Source of the DNA: Eurosta solidaginis
Taxonomy: Eukaryota > Arthropoda > Insecta > Diptera > Tephritidae
Direction: 5' to 3'
NCBI RefSeq assembly: GCF_040869045.1
Contig: NC_090319.1
Location: forward strand, 231,501,832 to 231,565,831
Length of the DNA stretch: 64,000 bases
Shown here: in pieces, positions 21,810 to 33,069 of the stretch
How positions within the stretch are numbered: the first letter of the stretch is position 1
How the letters are laid out: the number at the start of each line of letters is the position of its first letter
Notes under the pieces: model-generated
Told to the model about the DNA's origin: nothing
The model's database searches: none
The model's input: only the letters and a program-made list of their open reading frames with translations
Position numbers and translations under genes: made by a program

Positions 21810-22830
21810 GTAAACATGAAATTCCATTAAAAGATTGTCGTGCACAAGGGTACGATAACAGCGCCAATATGAAAGGAGCTTACAACGGAGCACAACGTCA
21901 CATTCTCGACAAAAACTCGAATGCTGATTACTCGCCTTGTGGAATCCACAGTCTGAATTTATGTGGTGTTGATGCTGCAGAATGTTGTACGGGTGCAATT
22001 ACTTTCTTCGGAGTTGTACAAAAAAGTTTTACCATTTTCAGCAGCAGTCCACAACGATGGACATCCTAAAAAAAATGTACCGAGCTCTCTTCACAGTCAT
22101 TCAGACACTAGATGGTCGGCTAGAATTAAGGCAATCAGACCATTCGCAAACCATGTTCCAGGATTAACACAAGCACTAAACGCATACGGAGATGTTACCG
22201 GCATTTTCAAGTACATCAACAAGTTAGAGACGCCGCCTTAGATGTTGAGGGCCGACATCTAGATGCCTTATTAGCTGATTTGAAGCTGATCAGGAACCAA
22301 GGGGAAACAATTTTAAACGAATGCAAAACAGTTGCTATTCAATTGAACATCTCGCCAAAGTTTCCGGACATTCGAAAGAGAAAACCCAAAAGACGTTTTG
22401 AAGATAATGGAAATGAGATATTTACGGATGATCCAGAGTCCGATTTTAAAAAAAATCGTTGATTCGGTAATCACTGGCATTACTAAACGATTTGCAGCTA
22501 TGAGAAATTTGAACGAGACGTTTTCATTTTTGTGGCAATTTGAAGACATGGATGAAACTACGGTTCGGGCGAGCACAGCAAAATTTGTCGAAAAATACAA
22601 GTCGGGCGTTTCTCAATGCTTAGAATGCCAAATAATTCACTTGAAACACATTTACGAAGCAAATTTTGATAAAGGTCTGTCACCATTGGAATTACTAAAT
22701 GCCATCTATGTTCAAAATCTGTATACAAATTTCCACAACATTGGTGTTCCTTTACGTGTCTTTTGCACTATACCTGCCACTGTTGCTAGTGCAGAACGTG
22801 CTTTCAGTGATATTTTGAGGTTCAAGAGGT
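21810..22830 (+). pseudogene. hAT-family transposase (ZMYM1-like), C-terminal half
   Basis: hAT transposases move DNA transposons by cut and paste. The plus strand reads GYDNSANMKGAYNGAQRHIL (21857 on), SPCGIHSLNLCGVDAAECC, SDTRWSARIKAIRPFANHV (about 22100), DIRKRKPKRRFED, ITKRFAAMRNLNETFSFLW, and ends ATVASAERAFSDILRFK, the conserved hAT dimerisation segment. Frameshifts near 22060, 22235 and 22455 split it. The block stops at about 22830 and joins a non-LTR element without a frame change. The N-terminal zinc finger and first catalytic region were not found. Confidence 0.8.
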
Positions 22831-22837
22831 CTATTGT

Positions 22838-25375
22838 AGTTGGAGATTTTAATATAAATTTATTATCGTCAAATGGAGAATTAAGTAACTATGTAAATGC
22901 GGTATTAAATAAAGGTTTTCTCTTCTAAACCCATCACTGATCATGCTCTAACTGATTTAGTTGATTACACATATACTTTGTCGTTAAATGATAATGGGAT
23001 ATCTGATCATAGACTCCTAGCTTTGACTGTAAATAACAATATAAAAAACATTGCAAATCAGGAAACCGAAATAAAAGTTTTTGATTACTACCTCTTTGAA
23101 AAAAATAAACATATAAATAATATAATAACCCAATCTACCTTTTCGGCATTTCATAAACAGCTATGTAGTAGTATTGAAAAATGCAAAAAAAATATTACAA
23201 AAACAAATAAAGTTATTAAGAAACCGTGGATGAATAACGAAATATTATCTCTAATCAAAGAGAGAAACAAATTTTACAAATTAATGAGGAAATACATCAA
23301 CAACTTGTATTTCGAAACCCTATTTAGGATCTTCAAGACTCAAACGCGTAACAAAGTGAACAATGCACGAAAAGAGTTCTATGGAAGGCAGATAGAAGAA
23401 AATATTGTATCTAGCACTAAAACGTGGAAGATCTTGAATCAGCTTGTTTATGGACAAAATAATACCTCGTCCTCAGATATCACGCAGATAGAATATAATG
23501 AAAACAATATTACAGACCCTTCATAGATAGCTGATGCTTTCAATAATTACTTTATAAACATTATAAATACGCCAGACAGTTTTGAGTACTCCCCTCAACC
23601 GGTAAATGGGATAATACATCCTTTTATATTATCTCAATGTCATACTGAAGAAGTACGTTTAGCAATTGGTAGTCTTAACCCATAGTCAGCCAACGGACTT
23701 GACGGAATGTCTGCGCGACTGGTACAGAAATACAAAGACGAACTCTCTGGTCCATTAGCAAAATTTATTAATTAATGTTTTATAAATGGTCAGTATACAG
23801 AGGAATTAAAAATTGGCTCAGTAGTTCCAATTTACAAAAGTGGAAGCAGGGAAATCTGTTCAAATTATAGACCACTAACGAAATTAAGTACAATTGACAA
23901 AGTATTTGAAAGTATTATATTAAACAGATTGAAAGAATTCGTTAAACTTATTGACATAACTAGCGATAATCAGTTTCGATTTACAGAAAACTCAAGAACT
24001 TTGTCCGCACGCATCAACTGTACAGAATTTCTACATGAAAATTTAGATAGAAAAAAATACGTTGCTATGCTGGCGATTGATGTTAGCAAAGCTTTTGACT
24101 TAGTAAATCTTTACATCATGATACAAAAGCTTAGAGGGTTGGGAGTTAATGGCACTGCTATTAAACTCTTCGAAATTTTTTTAATTGATAAAAAGCAATT
24201 TGTCCAAATAGAAGATACAAAAAGTGTAACTAAAACTATTAAAACTCTATTTTTGATATACATCAACAATATATTTAAACTCCACTTAAATGGAAAACCA
24301 CAATTTTATGCCGATGGCGGGACCTTTTTGTATGCTACTGATACTCTAGGTGAACTATTAGTCAATATCCAAACGGATATAAAGACACTTTCGAAATGGT
24401 TTGAATGTAATTTGCTGAAAATGAATATCTCGAAAACAAATTTTATAATATTTAACAACTATAAAAATATTCCCGGCATGAACGATCTGAAGGGAATTCA
24501 TCTAGATGGTAGTTTTTTTACGAGGGTCGAGAGTCTAAAATACCTCGGCATTTGGCTTGATGCAAATCTAAATTGGCGAAAAAACATAAACAAGCTGAAA
24601 ATAATTTAATACCACTGAATTTCTCGATATATAGAAATCGGAAATTAATTCCAAAAAGACAACTATGGCTTCTTTACAACTCTTTGTTCATGTCATATAT
24701 TAACTATTTGAATCCAATATGGAATGTTTGCTCAGAGCAACTTATAAATGAATTACAAAGAACACATAATTAAAAACATCTTAAATTTACCCGCGGAAGA
24801 CATCAAGTGAGCTGTTTAATTGTAATAGGCTAGATATTCGCAAATATTGCATCTTTCAAACGCTAATAGCGTTCTACAAAACAAAAAAATCATTTAATTA
24901 AACATAATTTGAACATACAAGAGGAACAAACCCCAGAATATGCCCTTAGAACTCAAACAAATATCAAACCACGTCTTTTTTGAACAGAAAGATGTGCAAA
25001 ATCAATAAAACACTATGGTGTAAAATTATTCAACAAACTTCCAGATGAAGTTAAAAATGCAGAAATCTGCAAAGCTTTAAAACTGGAGTCAAACGCCTAC
25101 TTCTTGCAAACTATAATTTTAATATTCAACTGTAAAATGTAATTGTTACTTTTCTTTTGCTTTTACTGATATATGGAAATGGTATTCAAATCATACATTA
25201 CTTACAATACATTATTTCACAGCTAAAATAATTTCTTTTTTTTTATTTTTATTTTTCTTACTGCTGCATGCTGTATATATCCTCATAAATAAGCTATATT
25301 CTCGCGCAAAAACATTGTTTTTTTTTAGAAAATTGTTGTAAATCAAATCAAATTTTATTGTCAATAAAGAAAAAA
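22838..25375 (+). pseudogene. 5'-truncated CR1/Jockey-type non-LTR element, ORF2
   Basis: Begins within the endonuclease domain at VVGDFNINLL (22838), then ISDHRLLALTV (22996), a linker, the RT N-terminus (NYRPLTKLSTIDKVFESII, 23865), motif A (LAIDVSKAFDLVN), motif C as FYADGGTF, and the thumb (LKYLGIWLDANLNW). The GVPQGSxLGP motif B is missing: TKTIKT is joined directly to LFLIYINNIF. The second Asp of YADD is Gly. Several stops follow (23524, 23682, 24607). The 3' end is AT-rich with AATAAAG near 25363. It is an inactive, truncated copy. Confidence 0.85.
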
Positions 25376-25379
25376 AATA

Positions 25380-25555
25380 TGTTGCGGCCTGGCACTTTCT
25401 TCTCTGGTCTTGACGTGTTCATTGCTGCCTGCTTAGCGTTGGCCGATGTATCCGTTGGTGCCGTTGCATTGGGGGATGGGGTCGGTAAAAATTCAATAAA
25501 TGGTGCATCCATATTGTAAAGCTAAGAAATTAAAAGAGATGATAAATGGTAAAGG
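25380..25555. other. Short junction between the non-LTR element and BEL/Pao remnant
   Basis: GC-richer than its surroundings and includes GTTGGTGCCGTTGC. Probably the 3' flank of the BEL element, but no LTR edge is evident. Confidence 0.3.
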
Positions 25556-27125
25556 TTAGTTTGGTAAAACAACTAACTTTACAATGGGGCGCGTTATCAT
25601 TCCATTTTGGGTGCGAATGTCGGCCACTCGAACTATTTTATCAGTTCCATGGTATATATTGGTGACCCTACGCAAGCGCCATTCATTAGGTGGAAGATTT
25701 TCATGGCGAATTACAACTAAGTCATCGATGGCAATATCGTTTTGAGCGGACTTCCATTTATGACGGTTTTGAGCATCGGCAAAGGCATGAATTTGGAAAG
25801 GTGATTCCTCAACAACAAATTTATAGTTTATTAAAAATGATTTCCATTTGGATAGAGTTTGAGGAGACAAGGGCTTATCCCAGGGAGTGCCGTCAGAATA
25901 TATCTGCTGCATAACTATTTTTGCTAGTACCACGATTGGCGTGCTTGTTTCGCCTAATTCCAAGAAATCTTTGTCTAAAAGGTGATATTGTGGGAGATTC
26001 CTTAAAATATTTTTAGAGTTTGAGGACCATCTCCTCAAGGAAAAGCCTGCTCTCTTAAGTGCTTCGATAAGCTCATCTCGCACTTGCAAAGCTATGGATA
26101 TTGGTGGAATCCAGTTAATACATCATCTACGTACATGGAGTTCCAGAGAATTTGAGCTGCTAATGGATGTGAATCCTGACAGTCTTGAGCTAGTTGAATA
26201 AGGGTTATAATTGCCAAGTATGGTGCGCAATTTATCCCGATAGTGACTGTTTTAAGTTGACAGTCTTGTATGCTAGCTTGTGGATCATCCCCAAAAATAA
26301 TCCTCTCATAAGGTCTGTGTTCAGGTTTGCCCAGAATGTGACGATGCATTTTCTGTATGTCGCTACTTAGAACGAACTTGTACAGCCGCCACAGAGTTAT
26401 AAGAGTTAAATCCGATTGTAGAGCCGGGCCTACATTGAGAATATTATTTAACAGGACGCCAATCGAAGACTTGCCTGACGCGTTAAAAACTACTCTCAAT
26501 TTCGTCGAAGTACTTTCAGGTTTCAGAACCGCGTGATATGGGAGGTAAAAGTGGCTAGGCGAATGTTCGAAATTTGGAGCACCTACTCGTTCCATATGTC
26601 CTAATTCAAGGTGTTCCTTAACGAATTTGTCGTATTCTTGTTTTAACGAAGGGGTTTTTAACGATCTTGTTTCGTTGCTATAAAATTGCTGCAACGCGAT
26701 TGGCCGAGATGCACCTAGTGTTAAATCCGTGGGATAAAAACCCTTAAACGGCAATGACACTAAATATATCAGGTCTTCTGATGACTGATTATTCCTTTTT
26801 GGTATTTGTTCTAACTCCCAGAATTTACGAAGCCAAATATGTAAATTAATATCTTCTGCTATCGAGACTTTGGTAGCAAAGCAAGGGTCGTGTGCAGTAT
26901 CCGATACCCCAGTGACAATCCACCCTAACACTATATCTTGAGATAAAAGGTTTTTATGAAGACTACGTTTTACGCCATCTAACATAACTTTAGGGTATAA
27001 ATCTCCTCCAATTAAAACATCTATAGAAGCACTTTGTAAAAATTTCGAATCCGCTATAGTCACTTTAGGGAGCTGGTCGAGAATGGATTCATTGATAGAC
27101 GTATATGGCAAGTTACCTGTAATTT
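25556..27125 (-). pseudogene. BEL/Pao retrotransposon pol, internally deleted
   Basis: On the minus strand, 27111-26092 encodes the end of the protease region (VLIGGDLYPKVML), the linker (GASRPIALQQFYSNETRSL) and RT blocks (YHAVLKPESTSTKLRVVFNA, VLLNNILNVGPALQSDL), ending with the active site YVDDVLTG. A one-base shift at about 26090 leads to 26089-25556, which starts in the RT thumb (LQVRDELIEALKRAGFSLRR) and jumps straight to the C-terminal DUF5641-type domain (IRHENLPPNEWRLRRVTNIY). RNase H and the whole integrase core are missing, so an internal deletion of more than a kilobase is inferred. The element was then interrupted or replaced at 27125 by the plus-strand non-LTR element. Confidence 0.85.
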
Positions 27126-27189
27126 GTGAGGGTATCCCCCACCACCTACACCTTCTTCGGCGGCGTTAACGTTGACGACGTCGACCTCA

Positions 27190-27625
27190 TCTGCTCCTAT
27201 TTCGTCCTTAACTTTTGGCAAACAGCTGTGACCCAGCGTTTCAGAAGATACGACAACTTTGATTGCTCCACCAACTCATAATTTACCAAGCCCTAATAAT
27301 GCGGAAATAACGGTTGGAGGACAACTTATAGTTGTTCCTCCAAGAAAAGCTATCTTTGTATCCCGCATCTCAAGTGATACAACTGCAGACGATATAAATT
27401 ATTTTATAAAATAACGAAGGAACTGCATATAAGAAAATTTTGCATTTGACCATGATAGATGCGTCTCTTCTTTCAAGATAGATGATTCTGCAGATTGTTT
27501 TGAGATGCTTTTGGATAAGTCTTTCTGGCCAGATGGAGCGTTAGTCCACGAATTTACGTCTAGGTCTCGAAATGTCGCTCGCACTCCACGACCTATTCCT
27601 GCCTCAAAAAACTGGTTGTAGACCT
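27190..27625 (+). pseudogene. Jockey/CR1-type ORF1, C-terminal part
   Basis: ORF1 proteins bind element RNA. Frames read VPPRKAIFVSRISSDTTADD and then, after a break near 27413, KSFWPDGALVHEFTSRSRN and RPIPASKNWL with a stop at about 27616. Both segments have counterparts in the ORF1 of the minus-strand element (VPPRRAIFGSRLHASLTVHD, DSSFWPEHSVVHLYKKN), which is how it was identified. The N-terminal half is absent, so this copy is 5'-truncated in ORF1. ORF1 and ORF2 overlap slightly. Confidence 0.65.
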
Positions 27626-28400
27626 TGGCATCAACTTCTATTACCAGAATGTGAGGGGCTTGAACACTAAACTAATAGATATTTTTCTTAGCAGCCATGA
27701 CCTTACTTTTAAGGTACTGGCATTTACCGAAACCTGGCTAACACCTCATGTGCTTAACTCTGAAATTCTATGTAACAGATACGAAATTTTTATAAAAGAT
27801 CGTCAAAGTAAAGTCGGTGGCGTTGTCTTAATCGCCGTAGATGCTTGCCTATCTGATTAAGAAATTCTGATTCCTGAAGCTGACGAAATCAAATTTCTTT
27901 GCGTTCGTATCAAACTCTTATCTATGCATTTATACATTACTATTAGCTACGTTCCTCCGCAATCTTACCTACAGTTACACAACTTCCACGCTTCGATTAT
28001 AATTTCTGTGACTTCTTTGGCTACTTCTTCTGACTTGATTGTAGTTCTTGGTGATTTTAATTTACCGTGTGTAAGGTGGAATATGATTGATGGTTGCTTG
28101 GTTCCCTGTTCTTCTCGAGAAATCTTTAACGAGTTCTTAAACAACCTTGCAAATAGTGGGCTTTTTCACGTTAACGGCATTCTGCATAAGTTTGGTAAAT
28201 GCTTGGACCTAATATATGTCAGTGATAATTCTAGATTCTCTTTAGTCCGAACTGACCCGTTGGTACTGCCTGAAGATGTATATCACCATGCGTTGGAGTT
28301 AATTGCTGAAACTTTAGCCTTCCAAAACAACGTAACACCTATAATAATTCGTCTGCAGCTAGGTTTTTATTTAGGAAAACTGACTTCAGGAAGTTAAGAA
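27600..28400 (+). pseudogene. Jockey/CR1-type ORF2, AP endonuclease domain
   Basis: Nicks target DNA to prime reverse transcription. FYYQNVRGLNTKLIDIF, LAFTETWLTPHVLNSE and VVLIAVDACLSD stop at 27858. A continuation in another frame has LHNFHASII, VVLGDFNLPCVRWN and KCLDLIYVSDNSRFSL. The catalytic blocks (QN, TETW, GDFN) are present but the frame is broken and the SDH block is replaced by VYHHALEL. Confidence 0.8.
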
Positions 28401-28619
28401 ATGAGCTTTCCGTTATAGTTTGGCCCGATTATAGTGGAGATGTTGACGAGAGCGTTCATCATTTACTAGTGCTGTACACCTCATATTCCGTGCTTGTATC
28501 CCCTAAACTAATAGCGTTAGAGTTTCAGTAAGTACTGGTTTGTGCACCAAGGAACTAAACTGCTTGAAAAATCAAAAAGCGCGATGGTTTAAGAGATAAA
28601 AAAAATATGGACTTCCAAA

Positions 28620-30655
28620 TGACTATAGCAGATATTCTATTCTACGTCATAAATATAATTCTTTGAACAGAGAGTGTTACAAAGACTACATTAATAAGAT
28701 TAAGCTGCAACTTTCCTCTAATCCCAATTCGTTCTTCAATTTTGTTAACACTAAACGCAAGACTAGTGGATTCCCATCCGTCATGAAATTTAAAGACTTG
28801 GTTTCAAGTGACGATGCCACAGTTGCCGATATGTTTGCTCATTTCTTTAAATCAAACTACGCACAAAATTGCGTGCCCGTCCAACCGAATGTTCTTTTTA
28901 GCTCGCTACTGCTTTGCGGTGTACGAGCCCCTTCGATATCCTGTAACGACGTATTTTTACACCTAGAAACCCTAAAAACTTCTTATGCTAGTGGTCCCGA
29001 TGGCATTCCTTCTGTTGTTCTAAAAAGTTGCGCGGAATATTTGTATCGGCCCTTAACGAATATTTTTAATGCTTCTCTAAAGCATGGTGTATTTCCCTGT
29101 TCTGGAAAGAGTCTTTTATTATATCACTGTACAAAAGTGGCAGTAAATCATGTGTTGCAAACTATAGACGCATTCCAAAACTTAGCGAAATACCCAAACT
29201 TTTCGAATCCATTATAACTAAACAACTAGCTCATTGTGTTTCTCCTATCATTAACCCAGCTCAGCATGTCTTCTGCAAAGGCAAGTCAACTGAGTCGAAC
29301 TTGTTGGAATTTACTAGTCATGTCTCCAGCAACTTTAGAAATAACTTGCATACCGATGTAATTTACACGGGTTTCAGCAAAACTTTCGATAAGGTTTCCC
29401 ACACTATTCTCACATATAAACTTAATGGTTTAAGGTTTCCACCTCAACTTCTGTGTTGGATTTCCTCTTACTTAAAAGGAAGGAAACAAAAGGTGTTATT
29501 TAAAAACAGCGAATCTCAATTGATTAGGGTTACTTCTGGCGTACCACAAGGTAGTTACCTTGTTCCTTTGCTATTTTTTCTATTTATTAAAGATCTTCCA
29601 AGCGCGTTAACTCATTCCAAGATTTTGATGTATGCTGACGATATAAAGCTTTTTAAACCTATACTCACTCCGGAAGACAGATTGCTCCTTCAAGAAGATC
29701 TCGATAGTTTAGTCAAGTGGTGCAATATTAATGATATGAGTCTTAACCTAAATAACTGTAAATTCATGGGTTTTGGTAGAAAATCATTTCAAGTGCACAA
29801 TTATACGGTTGGTGACTACCGGCTATAGCAAGTCACTAGGTTTATTGACCTTGATTTTACATTTGACCCAAAAATTGACTTTAAATTTCATATTGAAACT
29901 TGCGTGACCCGATCGAAAGGAGTTCTTGCTTTTGTTAAACGATGGTCTAAAGAATTTAATGACCTCTACGTTACAAAATCTGTCTTTACTGCTTTAGTGA
30001 GACCTATATTGGAGTATGCATCAATCGTTTGGAACCCGCGGTATCAAATCTATCGTGACAAGCTTGAATCGGTTCAAAAACAATTCCTACTTTTTGCTTT
30101 GAGTCAGTTGGCGTGGGATCCAACAAGAAATCTTCCCTCTTACAACAGTCGGTTAAAGCTTATAAACCTCCCTTCTCTCGAGAGACGCAGGGAAATTCTA
30201 GGTGTGTTGTTTATGGTGAAATTATTGAGAGGAACGGTGAATAGCTCGGTTTTACTTAGCGAGATCAAATTTAATGTTCCCATGAGGCTACCAAGGCATT
30301 TCCATCCGGTTTTTTTGAGCACATGTCGAATTTCGAGATACACGAAGCTCTTCGTTGTTTTTTCCTGGATTTTAACAAGCATTATAGTAATTTTGATACG
30401 TCGGAATCGCTTTTCAAAATAAATAGGTGTATTTTGTTTGAGTTAAATTAGTATATATGTATACATATTTCAAATAACTAACTGTAACTTACTGTTACTC
30501 CATTTTATGTTTATATAATATAGCAGCTCTTTCAGAGCGGTTCGCGTCAGCTCCCTTCTGAGCATCTGTCGGTAGCCCCCTACTGGGAAATTAGCTCCTT
30601 TCTCAGCAATGCGCGCCAGATCACTTCTGAGCACCTTCACCTGCCCTTACTGGGC
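28620..30655 (+). pseudogene. Jockey/CR1-type ORF2, reverse transcriptase and 3' UTR
   Basis: RT blocks in order: SFFNFVNTKRKTSGFPSV (28735), LKTSYASGPDGIPSVVLKS (28970), motif A degraded to YTGFSKTFDKV (the catalytic Asp is Gly, about 29366), motif B SGVPQGSYLVPLLFFLFIK, motif C MYADDIKLF (29628), then TRSKGVLAFVKRWSKEFNDL, ILEYASIVWNPRYQIYRDK and LAWDPTRNLPSYNSRLKLIN. Frameshifts occur near 29215 and 29825. The 3' UTR (30425-30655) is shared with the 5'-truncated copy at 4195-4883, so these are two copies of one family in opposite orientation. Confidence 0.88.
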
Positions 30656-30705
30656 ATACGTATACAAAACTCATACCGTCTTGTAAATTTAAGTTATTTA
30701 TTTAA

Positions 30706-31575
30706 ATAGCATCCAGGGCTAGAGCACAGGAGGCACGTATATCCGAAATTTCGGGACAAATTTCAGCACAGGTATCATCACAGATCTCTGCACAACTGGA
30801 AGCCCGTATGGACGAAAAAATAATGCAGTTTGAGAACAAAATCGAGGCTGAGGTGGACGCTTTAAAAGGCCGTATACGGGAGCTGCAATTAAACCGCATA
30901 GCTGTTTCAGCAAGCAATACGAAGGCAAAAACTCCATCTTTTGACGGCTCCGTTCCTTTCCAGGTATTTAAGCTTCAATTTGAGAAGACGTCAGCAGTGA
31001 ACAACTGGAACGCCGATGATAAAGTTGCTGCACTGTTCGTGGCATTGAAAGTGCCTGCAGCTGAAATCTTACAGACTATTCCAGAGTACGAACGTAACAG
31101 TTATGAAGCATTGATGGGTGCTGTAGAACGACGGTATGGAAGTGAACACAGGAAATAGATCTACCAAATAGAATTGCAAACCCGCTACCAAAAATCTAAC
31201 GAGACTTTGCAGGAGTTTGCTTCGAATGTTGAAAGATTAGCTCATCTAGCAAATGCGGACACACCCGTGGAATACACTGAAAGGGCAAGGATTTAGAGTT
31301 TTATAAATGGCAAACGGGACGTCGAAACGAAGCGAGCTACGTACGCAAACCCAAAGCAAACATTTGCTGAAACAGTATCCCATGCATTGACTCACGAAAC
31401 TGCCTCCCTATTGAGTAAACCAGCATACAAGGCTCATCGTGTGGAAGTAGAAGGACGAGAGTGGGTAGACGTAATTTTGGAAGCATTGAAGGGTACGGAG
31501 CAGAAGAATAATGATGCAACCAAATGCTTTAAGTGTGTAAAGCCAGGGAACATTGCGCGTTATTGCAGCACGTCA
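30706..31575 (+). pseudogene. LTR-retrotransposon gag with degenerate zinc knuckle
   Basis: Reads as one frame with two stops (TAG at 31156 and TAG near 31295). N-terminal heptad-like helix (ISGQISAQVSSQISAQLEAR), then TPSFDGSVPFQVFKLQFEK, AAEILQTIPEYERNSYEALM, YQIELQTRYQKSNETLQEF and YANPKQTFAETVSHALTHE. It ends with a CCHC-type knuckle CFKCVKPGNIARYC in which the expected His is Asn. Typical of Ty3/gypsy gag. The gene is cut at about 31573 by the 452-bp tandem array. Whether it belongs to the same element as the pol at 32.6-40.4 kb is unclear. Confidence 0.8.
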
Positions 31576-32605
31576 CGTTGTTTAAATTTTTCCCAAATTA
31601 ATTAATAAATTATAAAAATTAAAAAATTGCTTCAAATAAATGTTTTCATACATTTAAAAAAGCAATATGGGCAATCCCCGATTATTAAAATCATACAAAC
31701 AGACTAAATTGGTTAATTCGTTGTAGTTCTATAAGTAGAACAAAAAGAGCAACAAAACCAAAGTTTCTTTGAAAACCGCCGTACCAAGCATAGCTTTAAC
31801 ACACAATTGCATACGAAGTATGCAATGTGTAAAAGATTAAAATATGCAAAAAGAAGGCAATTGCGAAAAACTTTACAACAACTAAGGCATGACGTAGCTG
31901 AATGCGTTTATAACCATTTCAACTATCGTAGGAGTGCGAGTTCGACTCCCACTCCCGGGAGAAAAGGCTTTGAAGAGATTTACAAGGTATAATCGAAACA
32001 GCTGTCGCCTTGTCCGTCCTGATGTCACGTTGTTTAAATTTTTCCCAAATTATTAAATGAATTATAAAAATTAAAAAAATGCTTCAAATAAATGTTTTCA
32101 TACATTTAAAAAAGCAATATGGGCAATCCCCGATTATTAAAATCATACAAACAGACAAAATTGGTTAATTCGTTGTAGTTCTATAAATAGAACAAAAAGA
32201 GCAACAAAACCAAAGTTTCTTTGAAAACCGCCGTACCAAGCATAGCTTTAACACACAATTGCATACGAAGTATGCAATGTGTAAAAGATTAAAATATGCA
32301 AAAAGAAGGCAATTGGGAAAAACTTTACAACATCTAAGGCATGACGTAGCTGAATGCGTTTATAACCATTTCAACTATCGTAGGAGTGCGAGTTCGACTC
32401 CCGCTCCCGGGAGAAAAGGGTTTGAAGAGATTTACAAGGTATAATCGAAACAGCTGTCGCCTTGTCCGTCTTGATGACACGTTGTTTAAATTTTTCCCAA
32501 ATTATTAAATAAATTATAAAAATTAAAAAATTGCTTCAAATAAATGTTTTCATACATTTAAAAAAGCAATATGGGCAATCCCCGATTATTAAAATCATAC
32601 AATCG
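31573..32605 (+). repeat. 452-bp tandem array (2.3 units) with tRNA-like boxes
   Basis: Units start GTCACGTTGTTTAAATTTTT at about 31575, 32024 and (as GACACG...) 32476, with 452-base spacing. The third unit is partial and ends in CGATTATTAAAATCATACAA. Units 1 and 2 are nearly identical; both contain an A-box-like TGACGTAGCTGA (31890, 32342) and a B-box-like AGTTCGACTCC (31939, 32391) inside a GGAGTG...CACTCC (unit 1) hairpin, 49 bases apart. A 61-codon open frame is present in each full unit but has no recognised homologue. It separates a gag from a pol, so it either inserted there or marks a junction. Confidence 0.85.
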
Positions 32606-33069
32606 TAATTTTATTTCACAAACAAATATTTGTTGGTATCACCAAAAATTTAAGAATAATGCCTTTAAGTGTATACCTCCATGCAATTTTAATCAAAATA
32701 ATAATTCAAACTCTGAACAAAATTTAAATTGAAATACTCCATTAAGACGGTGGCGGATAATGGAACTATAACAAAACCTACTCGTCGCCTATTCATATTT
32801 GATAAATTTAACAAACTTAATTTTCTTATTTATACCGGCGCAGTTGTATCTGTTATTCCTTTTTAAAAATTGAAAATTTACAAAAGAAATTCAGATCTTT
32901 CATTAACTGCAGCTAACGGTTCTTCAATCGAAACTTTCGGCACAAAACTTCTTTAAATTGATTTAGGTTTAAGAAGAGATTTTGAATTTTCCTTTATTAT
33001 CGCGAATATTGATACACCCATTTTAGGAGCAAACTATTTAGAGAAATTTGGAATTATTGTTAATATGAA
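32606..33069 (+). pseudogene. Ty3-type pol: pre-protease zinc segment and aspartic protease
   Basis: CWYHQKFKNNAFKCIPPCNF (32630) is the Cys/His segment commonly found just before the protease in insect Ty3-type polyproteins. The protease follows: RRLFIFDKFNKLNFLIYTGA with VVSVIP (about 32840). The active site should read DTGA; Asp is replaced by Tyr. Near the end is IANIDTPILGANYLEKFG. Stops occur at several points. The frame is interrupted at 33069 by DINE-like copy 2 and resumes at 35461. Confidence 0.75.

Noticed and set aside
31807..32444. Two identical 61-codon ORFs as a duplicated gene
   Set aside because: They fall within 452-bp tandem repeat units, use a weak start and show no domain.
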